NCBI GenBank assembly: GCA_029783825.1
Contig: JAREIK010002457.1
Coordinates: 1-64,000 of the forward strand
Reading direction: 5' to 3'
Length of the DNA stretch: 64,000 nt
DNA from: Sapria himalayana
Lineage: Eukaryota > Streptophyta > Magnoliopsida > Malpighiales > Rafflesiaceae
Positions 1 through 10,800 of the stretch are shown here, piece after piece (the first letter of the stretch is position 1; each line of letters opens with the position of its first letter). The position numbers were made by a program, and so were the translations under genes. The notes under the pieces are model-generated. The model was not told the origin of the DNA and searched no databases. It worked only from the letters and a program-made list of their open reading frames with translations.

Positions 1-354
1 TTTATATTGAATTTATATGATATTTAATAATTATGATTATTAACTTCATATTGTATTCCTTTTCAAAAAAAAATTAAAAATTATTATATTTTCAAAGTTA
101 TAACCTTCAAAATGAGAAAAAATTACAAAAATTCTTTTTTTATTTTATTTTTTAAATAAAACCTATAAACTACTAAATGACTAAATACTAAAATAACTAA
201 ACTTATATTCCCCGTAGCTTATAAATACTCAAAACATTAAATTAGTATAGTCTAAATAATATATCCTAATTCTCATTTTTATTAGTATTCATTATAATTT
301 TAAATATTCATTTTAAATATTTATCAGTTTATTTTTATAGAAATATAATTACAA
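1..354 (-). repeat. AT-rich ~600-bp satellite, minus orientation (array edge)
   Basis: This is part of one satellite monomer read on the minus strand. The palindrome core lies near 100 and the reversed 8-bp box (CTAAA-type units) runs at about 160-225. Near 355 the sequence changes without a spacer to plus-orientation monomers, so this is the edge of an oppositely oriented domain continuing to the left of the window. No gene is visible. Confidence 0.85.
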
Positions 355-3300
355 AATATTGATATTTATTATAATAATGATCATAAAAAAGTAATAATCA
401 ATTATTAATAAGATAAATATTGTTAAAATATATTGCAAAACCTTAAATGACTCAAAATTAGAGTGAAATATTTTACTATATATTAATTTTAAATTTTTAA
501 ATTTATGTTTCAAGTTATAAGCCTATATATTTTTGATGAAAATAAAATATTTAAATTATATTTGCCTCACTAAAACCACAAAATTATATATTTGTGGTTT
601 TGGGGTTAATGAGTTTATTGATTTATATGTTTACACATTTACGTGTTTATTGGATTTATTTAATCAAGAAATAACAAAAAATTATATTTATGAATTTTCG
701 TTATTTTCAAAGTTATAACCTTTAAAATATAATAATTTTTTATTAGTTTTAAAATATGATTACAATACTTAGGTATAATAATCTTAATAATTATATTTGT
801 TATAGATTCTATATAAAAAAATGTATAATATATATTATAAAAATGATCTAAAATTAAATTAATAAACTATTATTAACAAGATAAGATATTAATTAAATAT
901 ATTTTCAGAACAAAAATAATTCAAAATCAAAGTAAATTATTATACTAATTAAAATTTTAATTTTTTGAAATTTTGTTTTTTTTTATAAGCTTATTTTTTA
1001 TAATAAAAATAATTTATTTAAATGTTATCTGTCTAACTCATTATTTATTTTATAATTAATATTTCTATAAAAATAAACTAAAAAATAATTAAAATGAATA
1101 TTTAAAATTATAAAGAATACAAATAAAATTAGATTTATTATTTATTATTTAGGTCATATAGGTTTAATGGTTTAAGAATTTAGGGGGTTTTGGGGTTTAG
1201 GAGTCTAGATATTTAAATGTTTAGGCATTTAGTGGTTTATAAGTTTTATTTAAATAATAAAATAAAAAAAATATTTTTGTGATTTTTATCATTTTAGAAG
1301 ATTATAACCTTTGAAAATATAATAATTTTTAAATTTTTATCAAATGTAAATATAATATTTAGTTATAATAATTTAATAATTATAAGTCATTTAAATTGAA
1401 TATAAGTAATATTATTGATCGATAATATAAAAATGATCAAATAATAAATTAATAAACTATTAATAATAAGATTGATCACAATTAAAATATAATTGCAAAA
1501 CCAATATATCATGATTCAAATAAAAGTAAAATATATTACTAAATAATAATTTTTGTTTTTAAATTTTACTTCTTTTTATATGCTTATTTTTTTTTGATTA
1601 AAAATAAATTATTAAAATTATATTTTTCTAACTCATTATTTATTTTGTTATTGATATTTCTATAAAGAAATAAACTAATAAATAATTAAAATGAATATTT
1701 AAAATTATAATGAATACAAATTAAAATGAGTTTTATGATTTATTATATATGGTATACTAGTTTAATGGTTTGATTATTTATGAGTTTTGTAGTTTAGGAG
1801 TTTAGCAATTTATTTTTTTAGGCATTTAGTGGTTTATATGTTTTATTTATATAATAAAAATTTAAAATTCATTTTTTGATTTTTTTTTAATTTTCAAAGG
1901 TGATAACCTTTGAAATAAAATAATGTTTAAAATTTTTGAAATGTGAATACAATGTATAATTATATTAATCTTATTAATTATATATCATATAAATTCAATA
2001 AATATTTTAATGATAGATATTATAAAAATGATCAATAATTAAATTAATAAACAATTATTAATAATATAAATATTAATTAAATATATTTACAAACAAAATG
2101 ATTCAAAATCAAATCTAAATATATTTCTAAATAATAATATTTAATTTTAAATTATCCTTCTTTTTATAAGCTTATATTTTTTTACTAAAATAAATTATTT
2201 AAAAGATTTGTCTCACTCGAAATTTATTTTTAATTAATTTTCTAAAAAATAAACTTAAAATAATTAAAATGAATTTTTAAAATTATAATAAATAAAAATA
2301 AAATGAGATTTATTATTTATTAAGTTGTATATAGCTGTTAAAAGGTTTATGTATTTAGGGGTTTTGGGGTATATGAGCTTACTGATTTAAGTAAGTAAGC
2401 ATTTAATGATCTATAGGTTTTATTTAAAAAATGAAATAACGAATAATTTATTTTTATTATTTTTTCTCATTTTTAAGTTTATAACCTTTAAAAATATAAT
2501 AAGTTTTAATTTTTTTCAAAAGTGAATACAATATTTAGTTATAATAAATCATTATATTTATATATCATATAAATTCAATATAACCAATTTTATTGATAAA
2601 TATTCTAATAACGATCAAAAAATAAATTAATAATCTATTATTAATAAGGTTGGTATCAATTAAAATATAATTACAAATACTAAAATAATTCATAGCAAAG
2701 CAAAATATATTACAATATAATAATTTTTGTTTTGAATTTTTTTTATTTTAAAATGTTTATCTATATTTTTTGATTAAAAATAATTTATATAAATTTATTT
2801 GTCGAACTCATAATTTATTTTGTAATTAATATATATATAAAAATAATCAAATAAATAATTAAAATGAGTATTTAAAATTATAATGAAAAAAAATGAGATT
2901 TATTAATTATTATTTAGGGTATACCAGTTTAATTTTAATTATATCTCTCTCACTAAAAATTTATTTTGTATTTAATATTTCTATAAAAATAAACTGATAA
3001 ATAATTAAAATAAAAATTTTAAATTATATTGAATAAAAATTAAAATGAGATTTATGATTTATTATTAATGTATACCAGTTTAATGGTTTAAATATTTAGA
3101 TGTTTTGTCATTTGAAAATTTAGTGATTTATATTTTTAGCCATTTAGTGGTTTATAGGTTTTATTTAAACAATAAAATAATTAAAAAAAATTTATAATTT
3201 TTTCTCATTTTCATAGGTTATAACCTTTCAAAATATAATAATATTTAAAATTTGTATAAATGTAAATATAATATTTTATATAATAATATTAATAATTATA

Positions 3301-4398
3301 TATCATATAAATTCAATATAAACAATTTTATTGATATATATTATAATAATGATCAAAAATTAAATTAATAAACTATTAATAAAAAGATAGAAATTTATTA
3401 AAAATATTTACAAAACCCAAATCGATTCAAAATTAAAGTAAAATATATTACTGGATAATAATTTAAATTTTTAAATTTTTACTTCTTTTATATGTGTATA
3501 TATATTATTTCATTAAAAATAAATTATTTAAATTATATTTGTGGCACTCATATTTTATTTTGTTATAAATATTTCTATAAAAATAAACTAATATATAATT
3601 AAAATGAATATTTAAAATTATAATAAATAGAAATAAAAATTAGATTTATTATTTATTATGTATTATATATTGGTTTAATGGTTACTATATTTAGGCATTA
3701 CGGGGTCTAAGAGTTTACTTTTTTAACTGTGTAAGCATTTAGTTGTTTATTGGCTTTATTTAAAAAATAAAAAAACAAAAAAATTATTTTTATAATTTTT
3801 TGATATTTTCGAAGGTTAAAACCTTCGAAAATATAATAATTTTTAAATTTTTTTCAAAAGTAAATTATATATTTAGTTATAATAATCATTATATTTATAT
3901 ATCATATAAATTCATTATAAACTATTTTATTGATAAATATTCTAATAATGATCAAAAAAAAATTAATAATCTATTATAAATAAGATAAATAACAATTATA
4001 ATATAATTACACAACCTAAAATGATTCAGAAGTAAAGCAAAATATATTACTATATAATAATTTTTTGTTTTGAAATTTTTTTTTTCTTTTAAAAAGTTTA
4101 TCTATATTATTTTGATGAAAAATAATTTATATAAATTATATTTGTGTAACTCATAATTTATTTTGTAATTAATTATGATATAAAAATAAACAAATAAATA
4201 ATTAAATTTGAATATTTAAAATTAAAATGAAAAAAAAATGAGATTTATTTTTTATTAATTAGGATATACCGGTTTAATTTAAATTAGATCTGTCTCACTA
4301 ATAATTTATTTTGTAATTAATATTTCTATAAAAATAAACTGAAAAATATTTAAACTAAAAATTAAAATCATACTGAATAATTAAAAAAAAATTATTTT
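355..4398 (+). repeat. AT-rich ~600-bp satellite array, plus orientation
   Basis: Tandem monomers follow one another with palindrome cores near 705, 1297, 1895, 2472, 3213 and 3808. From the box sequences the subtypes are F, D, G, E, A and B, followed by the start of another extended A-type monomer from about 4260 that is interrupted by the composite insert. The E-to-A interval is about 740 bp because A monomers carry an internal partial duplication. The first F monomer is shortened: the text jumps from the TTTGCCTCACT region straight into the box. A small open frame at 533-718 lies across the box and palindrome and is not a credible gene. Confidence 0.92.
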
Positions 4399-5021
4399 GT
4401 TCCTCTCTAAACTCTAGAATGATTGCTAAAGCTCTAACCAAAATAATATGATCTTTTACATAATCTCTATTATATCTCATCATGTTTGATGTTGAATCAC
4501 TAGGCTATCAAAGGTAATTTGACACATGTACGCTAACAGGCAAAACAAAAGTTGTACCCTATGTGTTGAAATAGCTAGTTGTTGAGGATGCTATTTATAT
4601 TGATTATTGTAATTTCTTCTAAAATATTTCTCATGCACACACTCAAAGCAATTTTTTTAAAACATAGTTCACATCAAAAAAATAACCACCTTGTAGCCTA
4701 TTAGAACAAACTAGCCCCTGGGCAGTTTGAGCAAGGCAAGAAGTATGGGCCCTCTTTCAATCAAGAATCAAAAAATTATTTTATTGGAATGTCTAAGCCT
4801 TTTTTTATATTCTCTTAGATATGAAAAGTATCATTTCTTTCTTTTTATATTAAATGAGTTATGTATACAAGCTCATATTACCCAAAAAGTTGTAAATGAA
4901 TCATATTCAAATGTTTAAAAGGTTTTAATCATTGCTCAAAATATTAGTCTTGCATATTGACAGTTGAGGTCACAAATCAAAGGAAAAAAGCTAAAGTGAT
5001 ATTTCAAATCCCAAGAATTTT

Positions 5022-5434
5022 AGCTATAGAAAGTTATTAAGAGTAGTACTTGAGCTTTAACTATTTCTAGGGTCATGACTTTTGCTCTTGAGGAATGTCC
5101 AAAGTTACAATCATTCCTAGTGTAATGACTTTGCAATATAAAGATAAAATTCACAAGCTATGGTCATATCCAATACTGTGACCCAGTATTATAGTGATTA
5201 AATATGTAGTCTTGATCATTATTAGTGCCATAACAATATGTTCACTAGAGAGACACAAGTTATGGTATATTCTCATCGTTATGATTTTGTGTTCTAGAGA
5301 CAAAATATACAATCATGACCATTTCTAATGCTACAATAATCTAAAGCAAGAAAGGGACTGAATCTATAACTCACCCCTTGAGTCATGACTTTGTGTTACA
5401 TATACAAAAATATAGATCTGTGACATTCCTAAAA
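5022..5434. repeat. Degenerate ~52-bp minisatellite in composite insert copy 1
   Basis: About eight diverged units of 49-56 bp follow one another. Many begin with a GTCATGACTTT-like phrase (clear at 5072, about 5283 and 5382) and end with a CATTCCTAAT-like phrase. The weaker units keep only the ends. The same series is present in the other two copies of the insert. Confidence 0.6.
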
Positions 5435-5492
5435 GTTTGAATTTCAATTTAAATTTAACACTTTGTCATTTGATTATAAAAGTGCAAAACAT

Positions 5493-5607
5493 GAGATTTA
5501 GGATTTAGTGTTTATCGATTAGGGTTATAGTTTATGGTTTAGGGTTTAGGATTTAAAGTTTAAGGTTTATGGTTTAGGGTTTAGGATTTAAAGTTTAGGG
5601 TTTATGG
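5493..5607 (+). repeat. Degenerate telomere-like heptamer cluster
   Basis: The text keeps a 7-bp period with units such as GGTTTAG, GATTTAA and GGTTTAT. These are variants of the plant telomeric TTTAGGG. Five heptamers form a 35-bp block that is nearly repeated once (about 5538-5607). It directly adjoins the T tract of the retrocopy-like segment. Confidence 0.7.
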
Positions 5608-6896
5608 TTTTTTTTGTTTTTTTTTGGAAAATACACACTTTATTTATCATTTAGGCACACAACTTACAAGAGACTAAAAAACTAACTAATTTAGGCCAAC
5701 CCACCAAATCCTATGCACCTTAATGATTCTATGCATAAAATACATAAAAAACATAATGCCTAATAATTCAAAGCGTACGAATACAACAAAAATCACCTGG
5801 CATTCCCGGACTTCAGAGTTGGCATTGAGTCATTATGCGCACTGCGTCCTTTCCATTAGGATTTGACCAAGCCTTTTGGAGGAACCTGAATGATGCACCA
5901 TATTAAAACTATGCAAATATAAGATTGTATTTGTGTGAGGGATGCAGCATCAAGCATTTGCCTATGTCATTGCTATGAAATGAAATACATGTAAAACTGA
6001 ATACCCATAAATCCACAAGTCCATGTTTACGGCACTTTGTCAGTTCATTCTCACCTATGAATTCCACTGTTTTGCTCCAATGATCCTCAAAAGAGTATCT
6101 ATTGGGTTAGAATGCTTCCTCCTCTAGCTCAAAGAAGTGGTTGTATGTTGCACCGACAAAATATCAAAAAATATGCATGCATCGATGTGCATGTGTGATG
6201 AAGTCCATCTCATAGTCTAATTATCTACGTATACAACCAATCTAGAATACTAGTAAAATTACAAAATGCTATAAAGATGGGTCTTTTGCTCCCGGGAGTG
6301 TAGCATCGCCTAATGTTTATTTACAAAATGCATTAGTGGGCCCCACTTAGAGATACTCATGGGTTCAGTTGCCCTCATTGCATGCTACATAGAGAACAAA
6401 GAAAATTGTGTGCGTGAGTATATCATGACCCGTCTCTACAAGCACATGGTGCATACAAAGTCCAAAATACAAATAAGCCTATAAACATAAACTACAAGTT
6501 TGAATCTTTCGCTCCCGTGTGGCTGGTCTGGACTCCATTGCTTACTGGCACTACTTTGTGATGCTTTGAATTTTTTCCGGCTCTCCAATTAATCATGGAT
6601 AACCGCTATTCCTATTAGGTGATGGTTGGGTGGCCCTCTATGCTGCCTGATAAAACTAGTTGAACCCACTCCTAGCTACTCCTGGGTTTACTCCCGACAA
6701 CTTTGCTCGGTCTCGTCAGTTGTCTGAATGTTATCATTACGGGTTGCTCGTGGGGCCCTCTACAAGTTGGTGGCTGATACTTCTAGTTGCTTCCATGACT
6801 TGCTGGCCCCTCGAAATGCTACACCAAAATGGACAAGAATATGTGCATGTGTGTACCGTGGTCCGTTGCTAAGCGTGTGTGGTGCAACAGTATCAT
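5608..6896 (-). other. Retrocopy-like segment with AATAAA signal and A tract, copy 1
   Basis: Read on the minus strand, this segment ends with an AATAAA hexamer, about 13 further bases, and then an interrupted A tract of roughly 17 nt (5608-5625). That is the layout of a polyadenylated transcript copied into DNA. No protein of known family is recognisable in the 1.3 kb, so it may derive from a non-coding RNA, a 3' UTR, or the 3' end of a non-LTR element. Unambiguous target duplications are not visible, because both flanks are TTTAGG-rich and similar by nature. Confidence 0.55.
5639..5644 (-). promoter_or_regulatory. AATAAA polyadenylation-type signal (minus strand)
   Basis: The plus strand reads TTTATT, which is AATAAA on the minus strand, about 13 nt upstream of the A tract. 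The hexamer is conserved in the other two copies of the insert. Confidence 0.6.
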
Positions 6897-7810
6897 GGTT
6901 TAGGAGTTTAGTAATTTAAGTATTTATGTATTTTGTGGTTTATAGGTTTTATTTAATTAATTAAATAACAAAAAATTATTTTTATGATTTTTTCTCATTT
7001 TCAAGGTTATAACCATTGGAAATATAATAATTTTTAATTTTTTTTAAATGTTAATACAATATTTAATTATAATAATCATAAAAATTAAATATCATGTAAA
7101 TTCAATATAAATAATTTTATTGATCGATATTATAATACTGATCATAAAATAAATTAATAAACTATTATTAATAAGATAAATATTAATTAAAATATATTTG
7201 CAAAACCTAAAACGATTCAAAATCAAAGTAAAATATATCACTAAATAATAATTTTTTATTTTTTATTTTTTGATTCTTTTTATAAGCATATAAAGTTTTT
7301 TGATGAAGATAAATTATTTACATTATATTTGTCTCATTCATAATTTTATTTTGCCACTAATATTTCTATAAAAATAAACTAATAAATAATTATAATGAAT
7401 ATTGAAATTATAATGAATACAAATAAAAATGAGATTTAAGATTAATTATTTAGGGTATACCAGTTTAATGGTTTAAGTATTTAGGAGTTTAGGAGTTTAG
7501 TGATTTAAATGTTTAGGCATTTAGTAGTTTATATGTTTTATTTAAATATTGAAATAACAAAATAATTATTTTTCAAATTTTTTATCAATTTTGAAGGTTA
7601 TATCCTTTATAAATATAATAATTTTTAAATTTTTTCAAATGTGAATATAATATTTAGTTATAATAAACTTAATAATTTTATATCATGTAAATTAAAAATA
7701 AAAATTTTATTGATAGATATTAATAAACTAAATATAAATATAAATATAAAAATGATCAAAAAATAAATTAATAAACTATTATTTATTGATAGATATTTAT
7801 ATATTATTTA

Positions 7811-7855
7811 TAAATACTTAAACCTTTAAAGATGGTTTAAATGTTTAAGTATTTA
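7811..7855. repeat. Box-derived hairpin in the shortened J monomer
   Basis: TAAATACTTAAAC at 7811-7823 is the exact reverse complement of GTTTAAGTATTTA at 7843-7855, giving a 13-bp stem with a 19-nt loop. It arises because a piece of the 8-bp box is present in inverted orientation next to the normal box. Counterparts lie near 34790-34832 and 52831-52875, in the other two J monomers. Confidence 0.75.
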
Positions 7856-10800
7856 AGGGTTTTGAGATTTTGGGATTTAGGAGTTTAATGATTTAAGCAT
7901 TTAGGCATTTAGTAGTTAATAGGTTTTATATAAACAATAAAATAACAAAAAATTTATTTTTGTGATTTTATCTCATTTTCAAAGATGATACCCATTAAAA
8001 ATATAATAATTTTTAAATTTATTCATATGTAATTAAATTTTAGTTATAATAATCTTTATAATTATATATCATGTAAATTCAATATAAACAATTTTATTGA
8101 TAAATATTATAATAATGATCAAAAATAAATTAATAATCTATTATTAAAAAGATAGATATTTATTAAAATATAATTACAAAACCTAAAATGATTCAGAAGC
8201 AAAGCAAAATATATTATTATATAATAATTTTTTGTTTTGAAATTTTTTTTTCTTTTAAAAAGTTTATCTATAATTTTTTGATGAAATATAATTTATATAA
8301 TTATTTTTTGTCTAGCTCAATTAATTTTGTAATTAATATTTGTATATAAATAAACAAATAAATAATTAAAAAGAATATTTAAAATAATAATAATAAAAAA
8401 TTATATTATTATTTATTATTTAGGGATACTATTTTAATTTAAATTAGATTCGTCTCACTAATAATTTATTTTGTAATTAATATTTCTATAAAAATAAAAT
8501 GATAAATAATTAAAATAAAAATTTAAAATTTTACTTAATAAAAATTAAAAAGGAGATTTATTAATTATTATTAATGTTTACCAGTTTAATGGTTTAAGTA
8601 TTTAGAGGTTTTGTCGTTTAAAAGTTTAGCGATTTTTGTTTCTAGGCATTTACTTGGATATAGGTTTTATTAAAACAATGAAATAACAAAAAAAATATTT
8701 TTGATATTTTTTCACATTTTCAAAGGTTATATAACCTTTGAAAATATAATAATTTTAAATTTTTTTAAAAATGTGAATACAATATGTAGTAATAATAATC
8801 ATTATAATTATATATAATATAAACTTAATATAAACAATTTTATTGAAAGATATGATATCAATTATCAAAAAATAAATTAATTTGCTATTATTAATATGAT
8901 AAATATAAATTAAAATATAATTAAAAAACCTAAAATGATTCAAAAATAATGTAAAATTTATTACTAAATAATAATTTATGTTTTTTATTTTTTGCTTCTT
9001 TTTATAAGCTTATATATTTTTTTGAATGAAAAATAAATTATTAAATTCTATTTGTATCACTCTTAATTTATTTTGTAATTAATATTAGCAAAATAGATTT
9101 AAATTATCTTTAAGGTTTATGAGTTTAAAAGGTTTAAGTATTGAGGGGCTTTTGTGGTTTAGGAGTTTTAGAGATTTATGTGTTCAGGTATTTAATGGAT
9201 TTATAAGTTTTATTTAAACCAATGATATAACAAAAGATTATTTTTGTTATTTTTTATCAATTTTGAAGGTTATAACCTTGAAAATATAATATTTTTAATT
9301 TTTTTCAAATGTAAATATAAATTTAGTTATAATAATCTTAATAATTATAAGTCATTTAAATTCAATATAAATAATCACATTGCTAGATAGTATAATAATG
9401 ATACAAAAAAATTATAACTATTATTAATAAGATAGATATTATTTAAATATTTTTGCAAAAATCTAAATTTATTCTCAAAATCAAAAGTAAAATATATTAT
9501 TAATATAAATTTTTTAATGTTTTGATTTTTTTATAAGTTTATATTTTTGTTAATATAAATAAATTATTTATAGTAATTTGTCTTACTCATAATTATTTTG
9601 TAATTTATAATTCTATAATAATAAACTAATAAATTATTAAAATAATTTATTTAAAATTATAATCAATACAAATAAATTGAGATTATTATTTAGTATTCAA
9701 ATTAATCGGTTGAATGGTTTAAGTATTTACGTGTTTTTGGGTCTAGGAGTTTAGTGATTTAAGTGTTTAGGACCTTTAGTGATTTATTGTTATTATCTAA
9801 AAAATTAAAAAACAAAAAATTTAATTTTTGAATTTTTTTAATTTTTGAAGGTGTAACCTTTGAAAATATAATAATTTAAATTATTTTAAATGTGAATAAA
9901 ATATTTAGTTATAATAATCTTAATAATTATATATACTGTAAACAAAATATAAATAATTTTATTAATAAATATTATAATAATGATCAATAATAATTAATAA
10001 ACTAGGATTAATAAGTAATGATATAAATTAAAATATATTGTAGAATCTAAGATGATTCAAAATCAAATAAGATATATTACTAATAATAATTTTTTATTTT
10101 AAAAATTTTGCCTTAAGCATATATTTTTTTTGATGAAAAATAAAATTATATAAATTATATCTGTCTCACTAATAATTTATTTTGTAATTAATATTTCTAT
10201 AAAAATAATTGATAAATAATTAAAATGAATATTTAAAATTATAATGAATCTAATAAAAAAAGATTTATTATTTATTATTGAGGTATACTATTTAATGGTT
10301 AAGTTTTTTGTGGTTTTGGGGTTAAGGAGTTTATTGATTTATATGTTTGCACATTTAGGTGTTTATAGGTTTTATTTAATCAATGAAATAACAAAAATTT
10401 ATTTTTTATGAATTTTCTTGATTTTCAAAGGTTATTACCTTTGAAAATATAATAATTTTTTAATCTTTCTAAAATATGAATGCAATACTTAGTTATAATA
10501 ATCTTAAAAATTATATTTGATGTAAATTTAATATAAAAAATTTTATTAATATATATTATTATAATGATCGAAAATAAATTAATAAACTATTATTAATAAC
10601 ATAGATATTAATTAAAATATATTTGCAGAACCCAAAATAATTTAAAATCAAATTAAATTATATTACTAAATAAATTTTAATTTTTGAAATTTTGTTTATT
10701 TTATAAACTTATTTTTTTCATAAAGAATAATATATTTAAATTATATGTCTCACTCATTATTTATTTTGTAATTAATATTTCTATAAAAATAAACTAAAAT

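Larger units (their letters stand above)
4399..6896. mobile_element. Composite non-satellite insert, copy 1 (~2.5 kb, class unknown)
   Basis: A block of clearly higher GC content interrupts the satellite. Three parts are visible: an unidentified left part holding a degenerate ~52-bp tandem repeat, a telomere-like heptamer cluster, and a right part that looks like a polyadenylated retrocopy on the minus strand. Two further copies lie at 35748-38218 (reversed) and 49455-51913, about nine bases in ten identical by eye. In all three the left end abuts the same point of an A-type monomer and the right end the same point of an M-type box. I found no terminal inverted repeats, target duplication or transposase. 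Short open frames at 4727-4918 and 6660-6919 resemble no protein I know and are not consistently open in the other copies. Confidence 0.8.

Noticed and set aside
1..4398. Organellar (mitochondrial or plastid) DNA because of high AT content
   Set aside because: No organellar gene, tRNA or rRNA is recognisable, and monomers are arranged in a nuclear-type HOR with transposons.
5493..5607. Chromosome end (true telomere)
   Set aside because: Only about 16 degenerate heptamers, embedded between non-telomeric sequences and repeated in three copies of an insert.
4399..6896. Helitron or Mutator-like element identity for the composite insert
   Set aside because: I could not find a 5'-TC/CTRR-3' pair with a terminal hairpin, long terminal inverted repeats, or 8-11 bp target duplications.
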